Source of the DNA: Candidatus Zipacnadia bacterium
GTDB lineage: Bacteria > Armatimonadota > Zipacnadia > Zipacnadales > Zipacnadaceae
NCBI GenBank assembly: GCA_029821455.1
Contig: JALGTI010000114.1
Span: forward strand, 1 to 11,974
Direction: 5' to 3'
Length of the DNA: 11,974 nucleotides
Below, one piece after another: positions 6,063 through 11,974 of the stretch. The notes beneath the pieces are model-generated. The model did no database searches. It was given only the letters and a program-made list of their open reading frames with translations, and was not told the origin of the DNA. The first letter of the stretch is position 1; each line of letters begins with the position of its first letter. The position numbers and the translations under genes were made by a program.

Positions 6063-7136
6063 ATGGCACAAGACGAAAAGCTTGACGAACTACGTGGCGA
6101 GGCCGGACGCATCAGGCTTGGCGTGATCGGCTGCGGACGCTGGGGGCCGAACTATGTTCGGAACTTCTCAGAGATGACTGACAGCCAGGTCATCGCTTGC
6201 GCTGACCCCAGTGACAGCGCGCTGACGCGAATGCGAGAGCGCTTCCCCGGCGTGCGCGGTTATGCTGACTATCGAGAGATGATCGGTTCGGATGAATGTG
6301 ATGCCGTGGTGGTGGTCACGCCGGCCAGCACGCATCGGGAAATTGCCCAGGCATGCTTGCAGGCCGGCAAGCATGTCTTGGTCGAAAAGCCGCTGGCAAG
6401 TACCGCCGAGGACGCTGTGGCGCTTATGGAATGCGAGCGCGCGCCGGAGCAGATACTGATGGTGGGTCACATCTTCCGCTTCAACAGCGCTGTCAATCGC
6501 GCCCGTGAACTGGTGTATGACGGAACGCTCGGGCAAGTTCGCTATCTACATTTCATTCGCACGAATCTGGGGCCGGTTCGCAAGGACGTGTCGGTGCTGT
6601 GGGACCTTGCCCCACACGACGTATCTATGGCCTTGTATCTTCTCAACGCAACTCCGCGAACGGTCTCTGCAACCACGCAAGCTTACTTGAAAACCAAGGG
6701 CGATGTGGGGGTCATCAGCCTTACCTTTGGGGATGGATGTCTCGCCACGATCTTCGTCAGTTGGATAGACCCACGCAAGCAGCGGCGAATGGATATTGTT
6801 GGCTCTCGTGCAACGCTTCAGTTCGATGATATGAATCTGTCCGAGCCGCTGCGCATCTGCCACGCAGCCCTACACGAAGAGCCGTCATACGACACGTTTG
6901 GTGAGTTTCAATTGATAGCACACTCAAGCAATGTTATCATTCCCACCATCGAAAGCCGTGAGCCATTGAAGGTACAGTGCGAGCATTTCCTGCAGTGCAT
7001 TCGAAGCGGCAAGCAGCCGACTGCCGACGTGGAAGACGGGGTGCGGGTGTGCCAGATTCTGGCAGCGGCTGAGCAATCGGCGGCCAACGGTGGCGCGCCT
7101 GTTGAAATCCAGAATGAAGGCAGCCTGAGCGTTTGA
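6063..7136 (+). CDS. Gfo/Idh/MocA-family NAD(P)-dependent sugar dehydrogenase (WbpB/WlbA-like)
   Basis: This 357-aa cytoplasmic oxidoreductase has an N-terminal Rossmann fold with 'LGVIGCGRWGPNYVRNF' (GxGxxG at G23-G28), 'VVVVTPASTH' (~82-91), and the family's EKP motif at 108-110 ('VLVEKPLAS'). The C-terminal alpha/beta domain carries 'VLWDLAPHDVSMALYLL' (WDLAPHD 180-186), a typical substrate-domain signature. Length is normal. Relatives such as WbpB oxidise C3 of a UDP-N-acetylglucosaminuronate to a 3-keto sugar. With the DegT aminotransferase and the acyltransferase downstream, a 3-amino-sugar route is the most likely role, but the substrate is inferred from context only. GAAGGA just before the ATG is a close Shine-Dalgarno. 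The gene opens the second operon. Confidence 0.85.
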   Translation: MAQDEKLDELRGEAGRIRLGVIGCGRWGPNYVRNFSEMTDSQVIACADPSDSALTRMRERFPGVRGYADYREMIGSDECDAVVVVTPASTHREIAQACLQAGKHVLVEKPLASTAEDAVALMECERAPEQILMVGHIFRFNSAVNRARELVYDGTLGQVRYLHFIRTNLGPVRKDVSVLWDLAPHDVSMALYLLNATPRTVSATTQAYLKTKGDVGVISLTFGDGCLATIFVSWIDPRKQRRMDIVGSRATLQFDDMNLSEPLRICHAALHEEPSYDTFGEFQLIAHSSNVIIPTIESREPLKVQCEHFLQCIRSGKQPTADVEDGVRVCQILAAAEQSAANGGAPVEIQNEGSLSV

Positions 7137-7165
7137 ATGATCCGGATGCTGGCGCTGCAGAGTCA

Positions 7166-7181
7166 GCCTGCCCGGGCAGGC
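7166..7181. repeat. 16-bp perfect palindrome GCCTGCCCGGGCAGGC
   Basis: This self-complementary sequence lies between the dehydrogenase stop and the preferred start of the next gene. Its GCAGG/CCTGC arms match those of the hairpins at 3018-3036 and 5890-5920. If translation of the next gene started at TTG 7133, this palindrome would be coding, which I consider less likely. Confidence 0.6.
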
Positions 7182-7201
7182 GGCTGCAAAAGCAAAGTGG
7201 C

Positions 7202-8191
7202 ATGGTACGCGACCAGGTAAGCAAGACAAAGCAGTATGCAGGCTTGTTGGTGGCGCTTACCACGGTTGTAGTCTGCCTGTGGCTCGTCTTCCGCGACATA
7301 GACTGGGAAACAGCGATCGCAGCAACCCGCAGAGCGGACATTGGCTTGCTCGCGCTTTCCGCTCTGGTAGGTCTGGCAAGCTTCAGCCTTCGTGCCCTGC
7401 GTTGGCAGTTGATGCTGGCTCCGGTCAAGCGCATCGGACACTTCAAGGCGTACGGGCCCCTGATTATCGGTTTCTTTGCCAATGCGGTATTGCCAGCACG
7501 CGCCGGGGAAGTTGTACGAGCGCACGTGTTGGGCAGACAGGAGGGCATCAGTCGCGTCACGGCACTCACCAGCATTGTTGTCGAGCGGTTGCTTGACGCC
7601 GCAGTGCTGCTTGTAGTGGCCGTTATCGCCATTTCTGGACAAAGCCTGGGCAGCTCTGTACAAGGGCGCGTGCAGCGAATTGCGATTGTGGTAGTCGTGC
7701 TACTAGGCGTGGCTGTACTGGCGGTGATGTTCCGGCGCCAGTTGGGCTGGGCAGTCAACACCTTGCTGGATCGGCTCCCGGCCGGTTTCCAGCAGCGAGT
7801 TCGCGATCTTCTTCATCACATTGGGCAGGGGCTGAGTTTCTTTGCACGGTCCGGGCGCGTTGGCGCCGTGATCACTCTGTCTATTGGTGTCTGGGCTGTG
7901 GTCCTCTTGTCCGTGTGGCTGGCGTCGGCTGGGATGCATCTTGACCTTGGCTTCTCAGGTGCCGCGTTGGTCCTAGCCGCAACAGCCGTGGGAATGGTTG
8001 TGACCGTAGCACCGGGAGGGATGGGAACATTCGAGTTGGCTGTTACCGCTGCGCTGCAGCTTGTGCAGGTGCCCTGGGATGTGGCAGCGATCTATTCAGT
8101 AATCCTGCACGTATTGCAAGTCGTCCCGGTGATGATAGTCGGCGCCATCACGGCGGCTCAGACGCGCTGGTGGGAACTTCGCATCCGCTGA
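7202..8191 (+). CDS. YbhN/AglD-type flippase-like multi-pass membrane protein (UPF0104/LPG synthase TM family)
   Basis: This 329-aa integral membrane protein (from ATG 7202) has about 7-8 hydrophobic segments. Two family hallmarks are clear: 'LPARAGEVVRAHVLGRQEGI' followed by 'VVERLLD', and 'APGGMGTFELAVTAAL'. These define the lysylphosphatidylglycerol-synthase-like / AglD / YbhN transmembrane family, often annotated as flippase-like. There is no LPG synthetase catalytic domain. In polysaccharide clusters these proteins are thought to act on lipid-linked or polyprenyl-linked sugars at the membrane; the exact activity is not established. An in-frame TTG at 7133 overlaps the upstream stop and would add 23 hydrophilic residues. 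I prefer ATG 7202 because it gives the usual short N-terminus before the first helix, although its Shine-Dalgarno is weak. Confidence 0.82.
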   Translation: MVRDQVSKTKQYAGLLVALTTVVVCLWLVFRDIDWETAIAATRRADIGLLALSALVGLASFSLRALRWQLMLAPVKRIGHFKAYGPLIIGFFANAVLPARAGEVVRAHVLGRQEGISRVTALTSIVVERLLDAAVLLVVAVIAISGQSLGSSVQGRVQRIAIVVVVLLGVAVLAVMFRRQLGWAVNTLLDRLPAGFQQRVRDLLHHIGQGLSFFARSGRVGAVITLSIGVWAVVLLSVWLASAGMHLDLGFSGAALVLAATAVGMVVTVAPGGMGTFELAVTAALQLVQVPWDVAAIYSVILHVLQVVPVMIVGAITAAQTRWWELRIR

Positions 8192-8238
8192 GTAGCCGCC
8201 AGCGACTGTGAGGTAGCAAGGAACGAGGGATCAGTCAG

Positions 8239-8976
8239 ATGACAGTTATTGATCCAAGCGCTCAAATCGGCAAGCGAGTGGAGATGGGCGAGAACGTTGT
8301 CATCTACGCCAACGTGACAGTGGGCGATGACGTAACACTGGGCAATGGAGTTGTCCTCCGTGAAGGAACCTGGCTTGGCGATGGCATTACGGTGTTCGAC
8401 AACACGGTGCTGGGGCGAATGCCGCAAGGCACCGGTGGCATGACACGCCAGCCGCGAACCGATCTCCCGCCGCTCAGCATCGGTGGTGGCAGTGTGGTCG
8501 GGGCTTGCGCGGCCCTGTATGCTGGCACACAGATCGGTGAGAACGTGCTGATTGGTGATATCGCGTCCATTCGGGAAGAGTGTGAAGCCAACTCAATCAT
8601 TGCGCGGGGTGTCACCGTCAACTATGACACGAAGATCGGACAGCACGTAAAGATCATGGACAACACGCACATTACCGGGAACATGATCATCGAAGACAAT
8701 GTCTTCATCAGCGTCCTGGTGGCAACGACCAATGACAACACGATGGACAGGGCCCCGAGTGAAGATGCCCACTACCAGGGGCCGATAATCCGCCTTGGCG
8801 CGAGCGTGGGTGCAATGGCTTCCATCTTGCCGGGCGTGGAGATAGGTGAGTATGCTGTTGTCGGTAGCGGCTCAGTTGTAACGCACGATGTGCCGGCGCG
8901 CAAGGTTGTGCTCGGTGTCCCCGCCCGTGTCGTCAAGGACGTTCCGGCCGAGTGGATACCAGAAGATGCACGATAG
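8239..8976 (+). CDS. Left-handed beta-helix (hexapeptide) acyltransferase, WbpD/WlbB-like
   Basis: This 245-aa protein is built from imperfect hexapeptide repeats ([LIV]GxxVx). One block is at about 3-60 ('VIDPSAQIGKRVEMGENVVI', 'VTVGDDVTLGNGVVL') and a longer one at 80-225, ending 'VVGSGSVVTHDVPARKVVLG' and 'VPARVVKDV', the normal C-terminal cap of sugar O/N-acyltransferases. A loop around residues 58-78 ('GRMPQGTGGMTRQPRTDLPP') interrupts the helix. It is longer than WbpD (about 190 aa). It is expected to be a cytoplasmic trimer using acetyl-CoA. Given the aminotransferase in the same operon, N-acetylation of an amino sugar nucleotide is the most economical role. GAGGGA (8225-8230) lies 8 nt before the ATG. 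Substrate not proven. Confidence 0.85.
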   Translation: MTVIDPSAQIGKRVEMGENVVIYANVTVGDDVTLGNGVVLREGTWLGDGITVFDNTVLGRMPQGTGGMTRQPRTDLPPLSIGGGSVVGACAALYAGTQIGENVLIGDIASIREECEANSIIARGVTVNYDTKIGQHVKIMDNTHITGNMIIEDNVFISVLVATTNDNTMDRAPSEDAHYQGPIIRLGASVGAMASILPGVEIGEYAVVGSGSVVTHDVPARKVVLGVPARVVKDVPAEWIPEDAR

Positions 8977-9013
8977 GTACATCGGCTGGTCAGCGACTTT
9001 CCGGAGAAAAAGC

Positions 9014-9018
9014 AGGAG
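9014..9018 (+). promoter_or_regulatory. Ribosome binding site supporting a GTG start
   Basis: AGGAG lies 6 nt upstream of GTG 9025 and supports this non-ATG start for the glycosyltransferase. Confidence 0.7.
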
Positions 9019-9024
9019 AGCCTG

Positions 9025-9774
9025 GTGAGTAATAGACAAACGGACCTCGCAGCGCATCGGTGGCCCCGAACGATGGTGTGCGTCTGCGCCTACAATGAGG
9101 GCGAGAAGCTCCACGCCACGCTCAGTCGTTTCCCCTCGGATCGGGAGTATGATGTCGTCGTAGTGGACGACGGGTCAAGTGACGGGTCTACACAGGGGGT
9201 CGAGGAGCAGTACAGGGTGACGCTGCTGCGCCATGAAGTCAACCTTGGTGTTGGGCGTGCTCTGAAAAGCGGCTTGGAGCACTTCCTGGAACAAGGGTAC
9301 GAAGTGTTCATTCCCTTCGCCGGTAACAACAAAGATGAGCCACTTGAAATCCCGAGGCTTGTCGAGCCGATTGCGGAGGGGGAGGCCGACTTCGTGCAGG
9401 GCTCGCGCTTCCTGTCGGGCGCGTCACACAGTAATATGCCGCTGTACCGGGTACTTGCCACCCGGCTGCATCCGCTCTTGATGTCCCTTGTAGTTGGGAA
9501 GTGGCTGACCGAAAGCACGAATGGCTTCCGCGCGATTCATCGTAGGATACTGGACGATCCGCGCATTGACTGGCGGCAGGAGTGGCTGGACAAGTACGAA
9601 CTTGAGCCATACCTGCTGTACAAGGCGATAACGCTCGGCTACAGGCACATGGAAGTGCCGTGCACGAAGGTCTATCCCCCCAGGCAGCAGGGGCAGACAA
9701 AGATGAAGGCGTTTACAGGGTGGTGGAGTATCCTGCGGCCTATCGTGCTGCTTGCACTGAGACTGAAGAGGTAA
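9025..9774 (+). CDS. Family 2 glycosyltransferase, polyprenol-phosphate sugar synthase type
   Basis: This 249-aa GT-A fold enzyme starts at GTG. It has 'VCVCAYNEGEKL' (17-29), the nucleotide-binding 'VVVVDDGSSDGS' (44-55), 'NLGVGRALKSGLE' (73-85), and 'VQGSRFLSG' (124-132), all typical of DPM1-like enzymes that move a hexose from a nucleotide sugar onto a polyprenol phosphate. The usual DADGQ.xP metal motif reads 'FAGNNKDEP' (98-106), so the acidic ligand would be D104. It ends 'ILRPIVLLALRLKR' without the two extra TM helices found in GtrB-type proteins, so it is soluble or peripheral. The aminotransferase starts 6 nt after its stop, so the two are probably co-translated. Its product lipid could be a substrate for the YbhN-like protein; this is inference. 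Confidence 0.85.
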   Translation: MSNRQTDLAAHRWPRTMVCVCAYNEGEKLHATLSRFPSDREYDVVVVDDGSSDGSTQGVEEQYRVTLLRHEVNLGVGRALKSGLEHFLEQGYEVFIPFAGNNKDEPLEIPRLVEPIAEGEADFVQGSRFLSGASHSNMPLYRVLATRLHPLLMSLVVGKWLTESTNGFRAIHRRILDDPRIDWRQEWLDKYELEPYLLYKAITLGYRHMEVPCTKVYPPRQQGQTKMKAFTGWWSILRPIVLLALRLKR

Positions 9775-9780
9775 TGCGAT

Positions 9781-10890
9781 ATGGATGTCCCCTTTGTTGA
9801 TCTGCGACGGCTGCACAGTGCAATGGCCGACGAACTGACGGAAGCCTGGCGGGCCGTGGCAGAGCGTGGCGACTTCATTCTTGGTGAAGATGTCGAGCTG
9901 TTTGAGAGTGAGTTCGCCGCCTACTGCGAGACGGAGCACTGTGTGGGACTTGACACAGGAACCTCGGCGCTGGAGCTGTGCCTGCGTGCCTGGGGGATTG
10001 GCCCCGGCGACGAGGTCATCACAGCGCCGAATTCTTTCATCGCCACGGCCTCGGCCATCGTCTTCACCGGTGCCACGCCTGTCTTCGTGGATATCGAGCC
10101 GGAGACCTACACAATTGATGTGAGCAAACTTGAGGCCGCCATCACCACGCGCACGCGGGCAATCATCCCTGTGCATCTCTACGGTCATCCGGCCGATATG
10201 GATCCGATCCTCGAGATTGCCCAGCGACACGGCCTGAATGTACTGGAAGATGCGTGCCAGGCGCACGGCGCGCGCTATAAGGGTTCGCGCGTTGGTTCAC
10301 TGGGCGATGCTGCCGCCTTCAGCTTCTATCCGGCCAAGAACCTGGGGGGATTTGGCGACGGAGGCGCGCTTACGACCGACGATCCTGAACTGGCCGAGCA
10401 GTTGCGAATGCTGCGCAACTATGGCCAGCGTGCTAAGTATGACCACCAATTCCTGGCCTATAACAGGCGGCTTGATACCGTGCAAGCGGCGATATTACGG
10501 GTCAAGCTCTGCTACCTGGACGAACATAATAGATCCCGTCAGGAGGCGGCTGGACTATACAAGCGTCTCCTGTCCGACTGTGAGAGCATTGTACTACCCA
10601 CCACCCGCGACTGGGCTGAGCACGTCTATCACCTATTCATCATTCGTCATCCCCAGCGAGATCATCTGCAGGCGTGGCTGTCAGAGCAGGGAATTGCGAC
10701 CGGCCTGCACTATCCCACCCCCATTCACCTGCAGCCTGCATATCACTACCTGCGGCTTTCACGAGGTTCGTACCCCGTTGCTGAAGCGGTTGCCGATGAA
10801 ATCCTTTCGCTGCCGATGTTCGCTATGATGAGTGCGGATGAAGTCGAATATGTCGCTGAAGTGATTGGGAACCATGGGCAAGATTGCTAG
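9781..10890 (+). CDS. DegT/DnrJ/EryC1/StrS PLP-dependent sugar aminotransferase (WbpE/FdtB-like)
   Basis: This 369-aa enzyme of normal length transfers an amino group, usually from glutamate, to a keto nucleotide sugar. Visible features: 'GDFILGEDVELFESEFAAYC' at the N-terminus, 'LDTGTSALELCLRAWGIGPG' (phosphate-binding T62/S63 region), 'VLEDACQAHGA' (D157 for the pyridine nitrogen, Q160), and the Schiff-base lysine K186 in 'SFYPAKNLGGFGDGGALTT'. 'YNRRLDTVQAAILRVKL' is the dimer/substrate loop of the C3-aminating group (WbpE, FdtB, QdtB). AAGAGGT (9766-9772) is the Shine-Dalgarno. With the upstream dehydrogenase and acyltransferase it completes a keto -> amino -> acetamido sequence at C3. Alternatives such as C4 amination (ArnB/PglE-type) cannot be excluded without a structural alignment. 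Confidence 0.88.
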   Translation: MDVPFVDLRRLHSAMADELTEAWRAVAERGDFILGEDVELFESEFAAYCETEHCVGLDTGTSALELCLRAWGIGPGDEVITAPNSFIATASAIVFTGATPVFVDIEPETYTIDVSKLEAAITTRTRAIIPVHLYGHPADMDPILEIAQRHGLNVLEDACQAHGARYKGSRVGSLGDAAAFSFYPAKNLGGFGDGGALTTDDPELAEQLRMLRNYGQRAKYDHQFLAYNRRLDTVQAAILRVKLCYLDEHNRSRQEAAGLYKRLLSDCESIVLPTTRDWAEHVYHLFIIRHPQRDHLQAWLSEQGIATGLHYPTPIHLQPAYHYLRLSRGSYPVAEAVADEILSLPMFAMMSADEVEYVAEVIGNHGQDC

Positions 10891-10945
10891 GTTGAGTAAG
10901 CCAGAGGCCATGCCCTCAACTCATCGGCCTTATTGGGAGGCGAAT

Positions 10946-11974
10946 ATGAATACAAGGAGACGGCTTCTGTACGTGACGTGTGTTATGGTGGCGTGTGTAT
11001 CTGTCAGCGACGCGTCGGGCCGGGATGCGATCAAATGGGCCCGTGAAGGGCTGCCCTCTGACATGCGCCCGCCTGACATCTGCATCCTTCCAACGCCTCG
11101 GAAGATGCTATCCCTGGGCCGGCGCATTCCTCTGGGCACCAGCGGCAACCCCAGTTGCGCTATTGTGGCCCCCAACGCGCAAAACCCGGTTATCGCTAAC
11201 GCGACGGAAACTCTCGCCAGCGCGATAAGCTCCGCTGTGGGGGCAGAGGTGCCGGTAGTCACAGATGACCAGCCCGCGCCCATGGCAATCGCATTGATTG
11301 TCCTGGCCACACCGCAGTCTGAGGGCCTGGGTCACGACGTGATGCGCTATCTCGGGGCCGGTGTGTCGGCGAGAAGCCCTGGGCCACAAGGCTACGTCAT
11401 TCGTCCGGGCAAATACGGTGATCGCCTTGTGTTGCTATTGGCAGGAAGTGACGATGTAGGCCTGTTGTATGCGGTTTACACTGCCATTCAACTCATTAGG
11501 AGCGAGGGCCCGGATGTGTGGATGGATGCCGAGGGCCCGGATGTGTGGATGGATGCCGTCAAGATCCGCGATTGGCCCGCTATTCGTCATCGTGTCTTTG
11601 TCTCCGGCTTCTGCAGCTCCCAGAAAGCGGAGAGCCGAAAGTGGTACTATGACCTCTATGGGCAAGCGAAGGTAAACGGGTCCCACAACAGTGGCGGCTA
11701 CTTCAAAGACTATGCCAACGCCCGCGGGATCAAGCTGTGGGGCGGACTATATATTATGAGTAAAATCCCAGACCCCGACGACGCCCACAGTGGCGGGATC
11801 GGCAGGAACTGCTGGACTGATCCCGGCATCCAGCAGACGTGGCTTGATAACCTGAGCAATTGCGCTGCTCCCAAATTGGATGTAGTTGATACCCATGACA
11901 ATACCGACGCTGGCTGGTATCGCAAGTACATTGTCAAGTTCTGGCAGAACCGCTGCAGCGAGTGCAAGAAGAAG
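10946..11974 (+). CDS. Secreted glycoside-hydrolase-like protein with GH20b-type N-domain (3' truncated)
   Basis: The frame is open from ATG 10946 to the window edge (343 codons). GGGAGG (10935-10940) is a good Shine-Dalgarno. Residues 1-24 ('MNTRRRLLYVTCVMVACVSV', ending near 'DASG') form a signal peptide, so the protein is exported. Residues ~65-185 resemble the GH20/GH67/GH84 accessory domain 2: 'ETLASAISSAVGAEVPVVTD', 'GPQGYVIRPGKYGDRLVLLL', 'AGSDDVGLLYAVYTAIQLIR'. They are followed by 'VKIRDWPAIRHRVF', the usual lead-in to a catalytic barrel. The barrel start reads 'KVNGSHNSGGYFKDY' and 'VVDTHDNTDAGWY'. The catalytic acids are not identifiable, so the substrate is unknown; N-acetylhexosaminide, uronide or O-GlcNAc-like substrates fit the domain. 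A 9-residue unit (EGPDVWMDA) is duplicated. It may belong to the polysaccharide operon (55-nt gap) or be independent. Confidence 0.72.
   Translation, partial: MNTRRRLLYVTCVMVACVSVSDASGRDAIKWAREGLPSDMRPPDICILPTPRKMLSLGRRIPLGTSGNPSCAIVAPNAQNPVIANATETLASAISSAVGAEVPVVTDDQPAPMAIALIVLATPQSEGLGHDVMRYLGAGVSARSPGPQGYVIRPGKYGDRLVLLLAGSDDVGLLYAVYTAIQLIRSEGPDVWMDAEGPDVWMDAVKIRDWPAIRHRVFVSGFCSSQKAESRKWYYDLYGQAKVNGSHNSGGYFKDYANARGIKLWGGLYIMSKIPDPDDAHSGGIGRNCWTDPGIQQTWLDNLSNCAAPKLDVVDTHDNTDAGWYRKYIVKFWQNRCSECKKK
11504..11557 (+). repeat. Perfect 27-nt in-frame tandem duplication
   Basis: Two identical 27-nt units (11504-11530 and 11531-11557) encode EGPDVWMDA twice, at the junction between the N-terminal domain and the barrel. 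There is no mismatch between copies, so the event is recent or an assembly artefact. Confidence 0.95.

Noticed and set aside
6937..7761. Minus-strand ORF of 274 aa opposite the dehydrogenase and YbhN-like genes
   Set aside because: Thr/Ala/Arg-rich translation with no motif or Shine-Dalgarno. The sense-strand genes explain the open frame.
9424..10266. Minus-strand ORF of 280 aa opposite the GT2 and aminotransferase genes
   Set aside because: Both sense genes carry clear catalytic motifs throughout; the antisense translation has no recognisable domain.
10893..10920. GTTGAG...CTCAAC inverted repeat after the aminotransferase stop, as a terminator
   Set aside because: Only 6 bp with an 18-nt loop and no T-tract; too weak to call.

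Overview
The window reads as a GC-rich bacterial chromosome segment with all genes on the + strand. My best guess for the lineage is Armatimonadota or a close relative. The main clue is the pilin block AILFPVFARAREKAR followed by a Cys and an 'NxxxIG' motif, which I recall as typical of the many prepilins of that phylum; this is recollection, not a search result. There are no RNA genes, CRISPR arrays, transposases or phage genes.

Region 1 (about 1-5855) is a tight operon for a type II secretion / type IV pilus-like machine. It runs: the C-terminal end of a GspF-type inner-membrane platform protein, a GspE/PulE-type assembly ATPase, a two-TM/PilV-like fusion protein, a PilW/GspJ-like minor pilin, a PilX/GspK-like protein, then four consecutive GspG-type prepilins. 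Several junctions are 4-nt ATGA overlaps, so the genes are probably translationally coupled. The ATPase would power the platform, the PilV/PilW/PilX-like proteins would form the tip or initiating complex, and the four GspG-like pilins would be shaft or accessory subunits. No secretin, prepilin peptidase or retraction ATPase is visible; these would lie outside the window. Unusual points are a PH-like fold in place of the usual ATPase N-domain, a collagen-like Pro/Gly insertion in one pilin, and a cysteine pair shared by all four GspG-like pilins.

A 207-nt gap (5856-6062) with a perfect 14-bp hairpin separates the two halves.

Region 2 (6063-10890) is a surface-polysaccharide or glycolipid operon: a Gfo/Idh/MocA sugar dehydrogenase, a YbhN/AglD-type multi-pass membrane protein, a left-handed beta-helix acyltransferase, a family 2 glycosyltransferase of the polyprenol-phosphate sugar type, and a DegT/DnrJ/EryC1/StrS PLP aminotransferase. 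Dehydrogenase, aminotransferase and acetyltransferase together match the WbpB/WbpE/WbpD logic for placing an N-acetyl group at C3 of a nucleotide sugar.

Region 3 (10946 to the window edge) is the first 343 codons of a secreted protein with a signal peptide and a GH20/GH67/GH84-type N-terminal domain, open at the right edge. It contains a perfect 27-nt in-frame tandem duplication. Three intergenic or near-intergenic hairpins share GCAGG/CCTGC arms and may belong to a dispersed repeat family.
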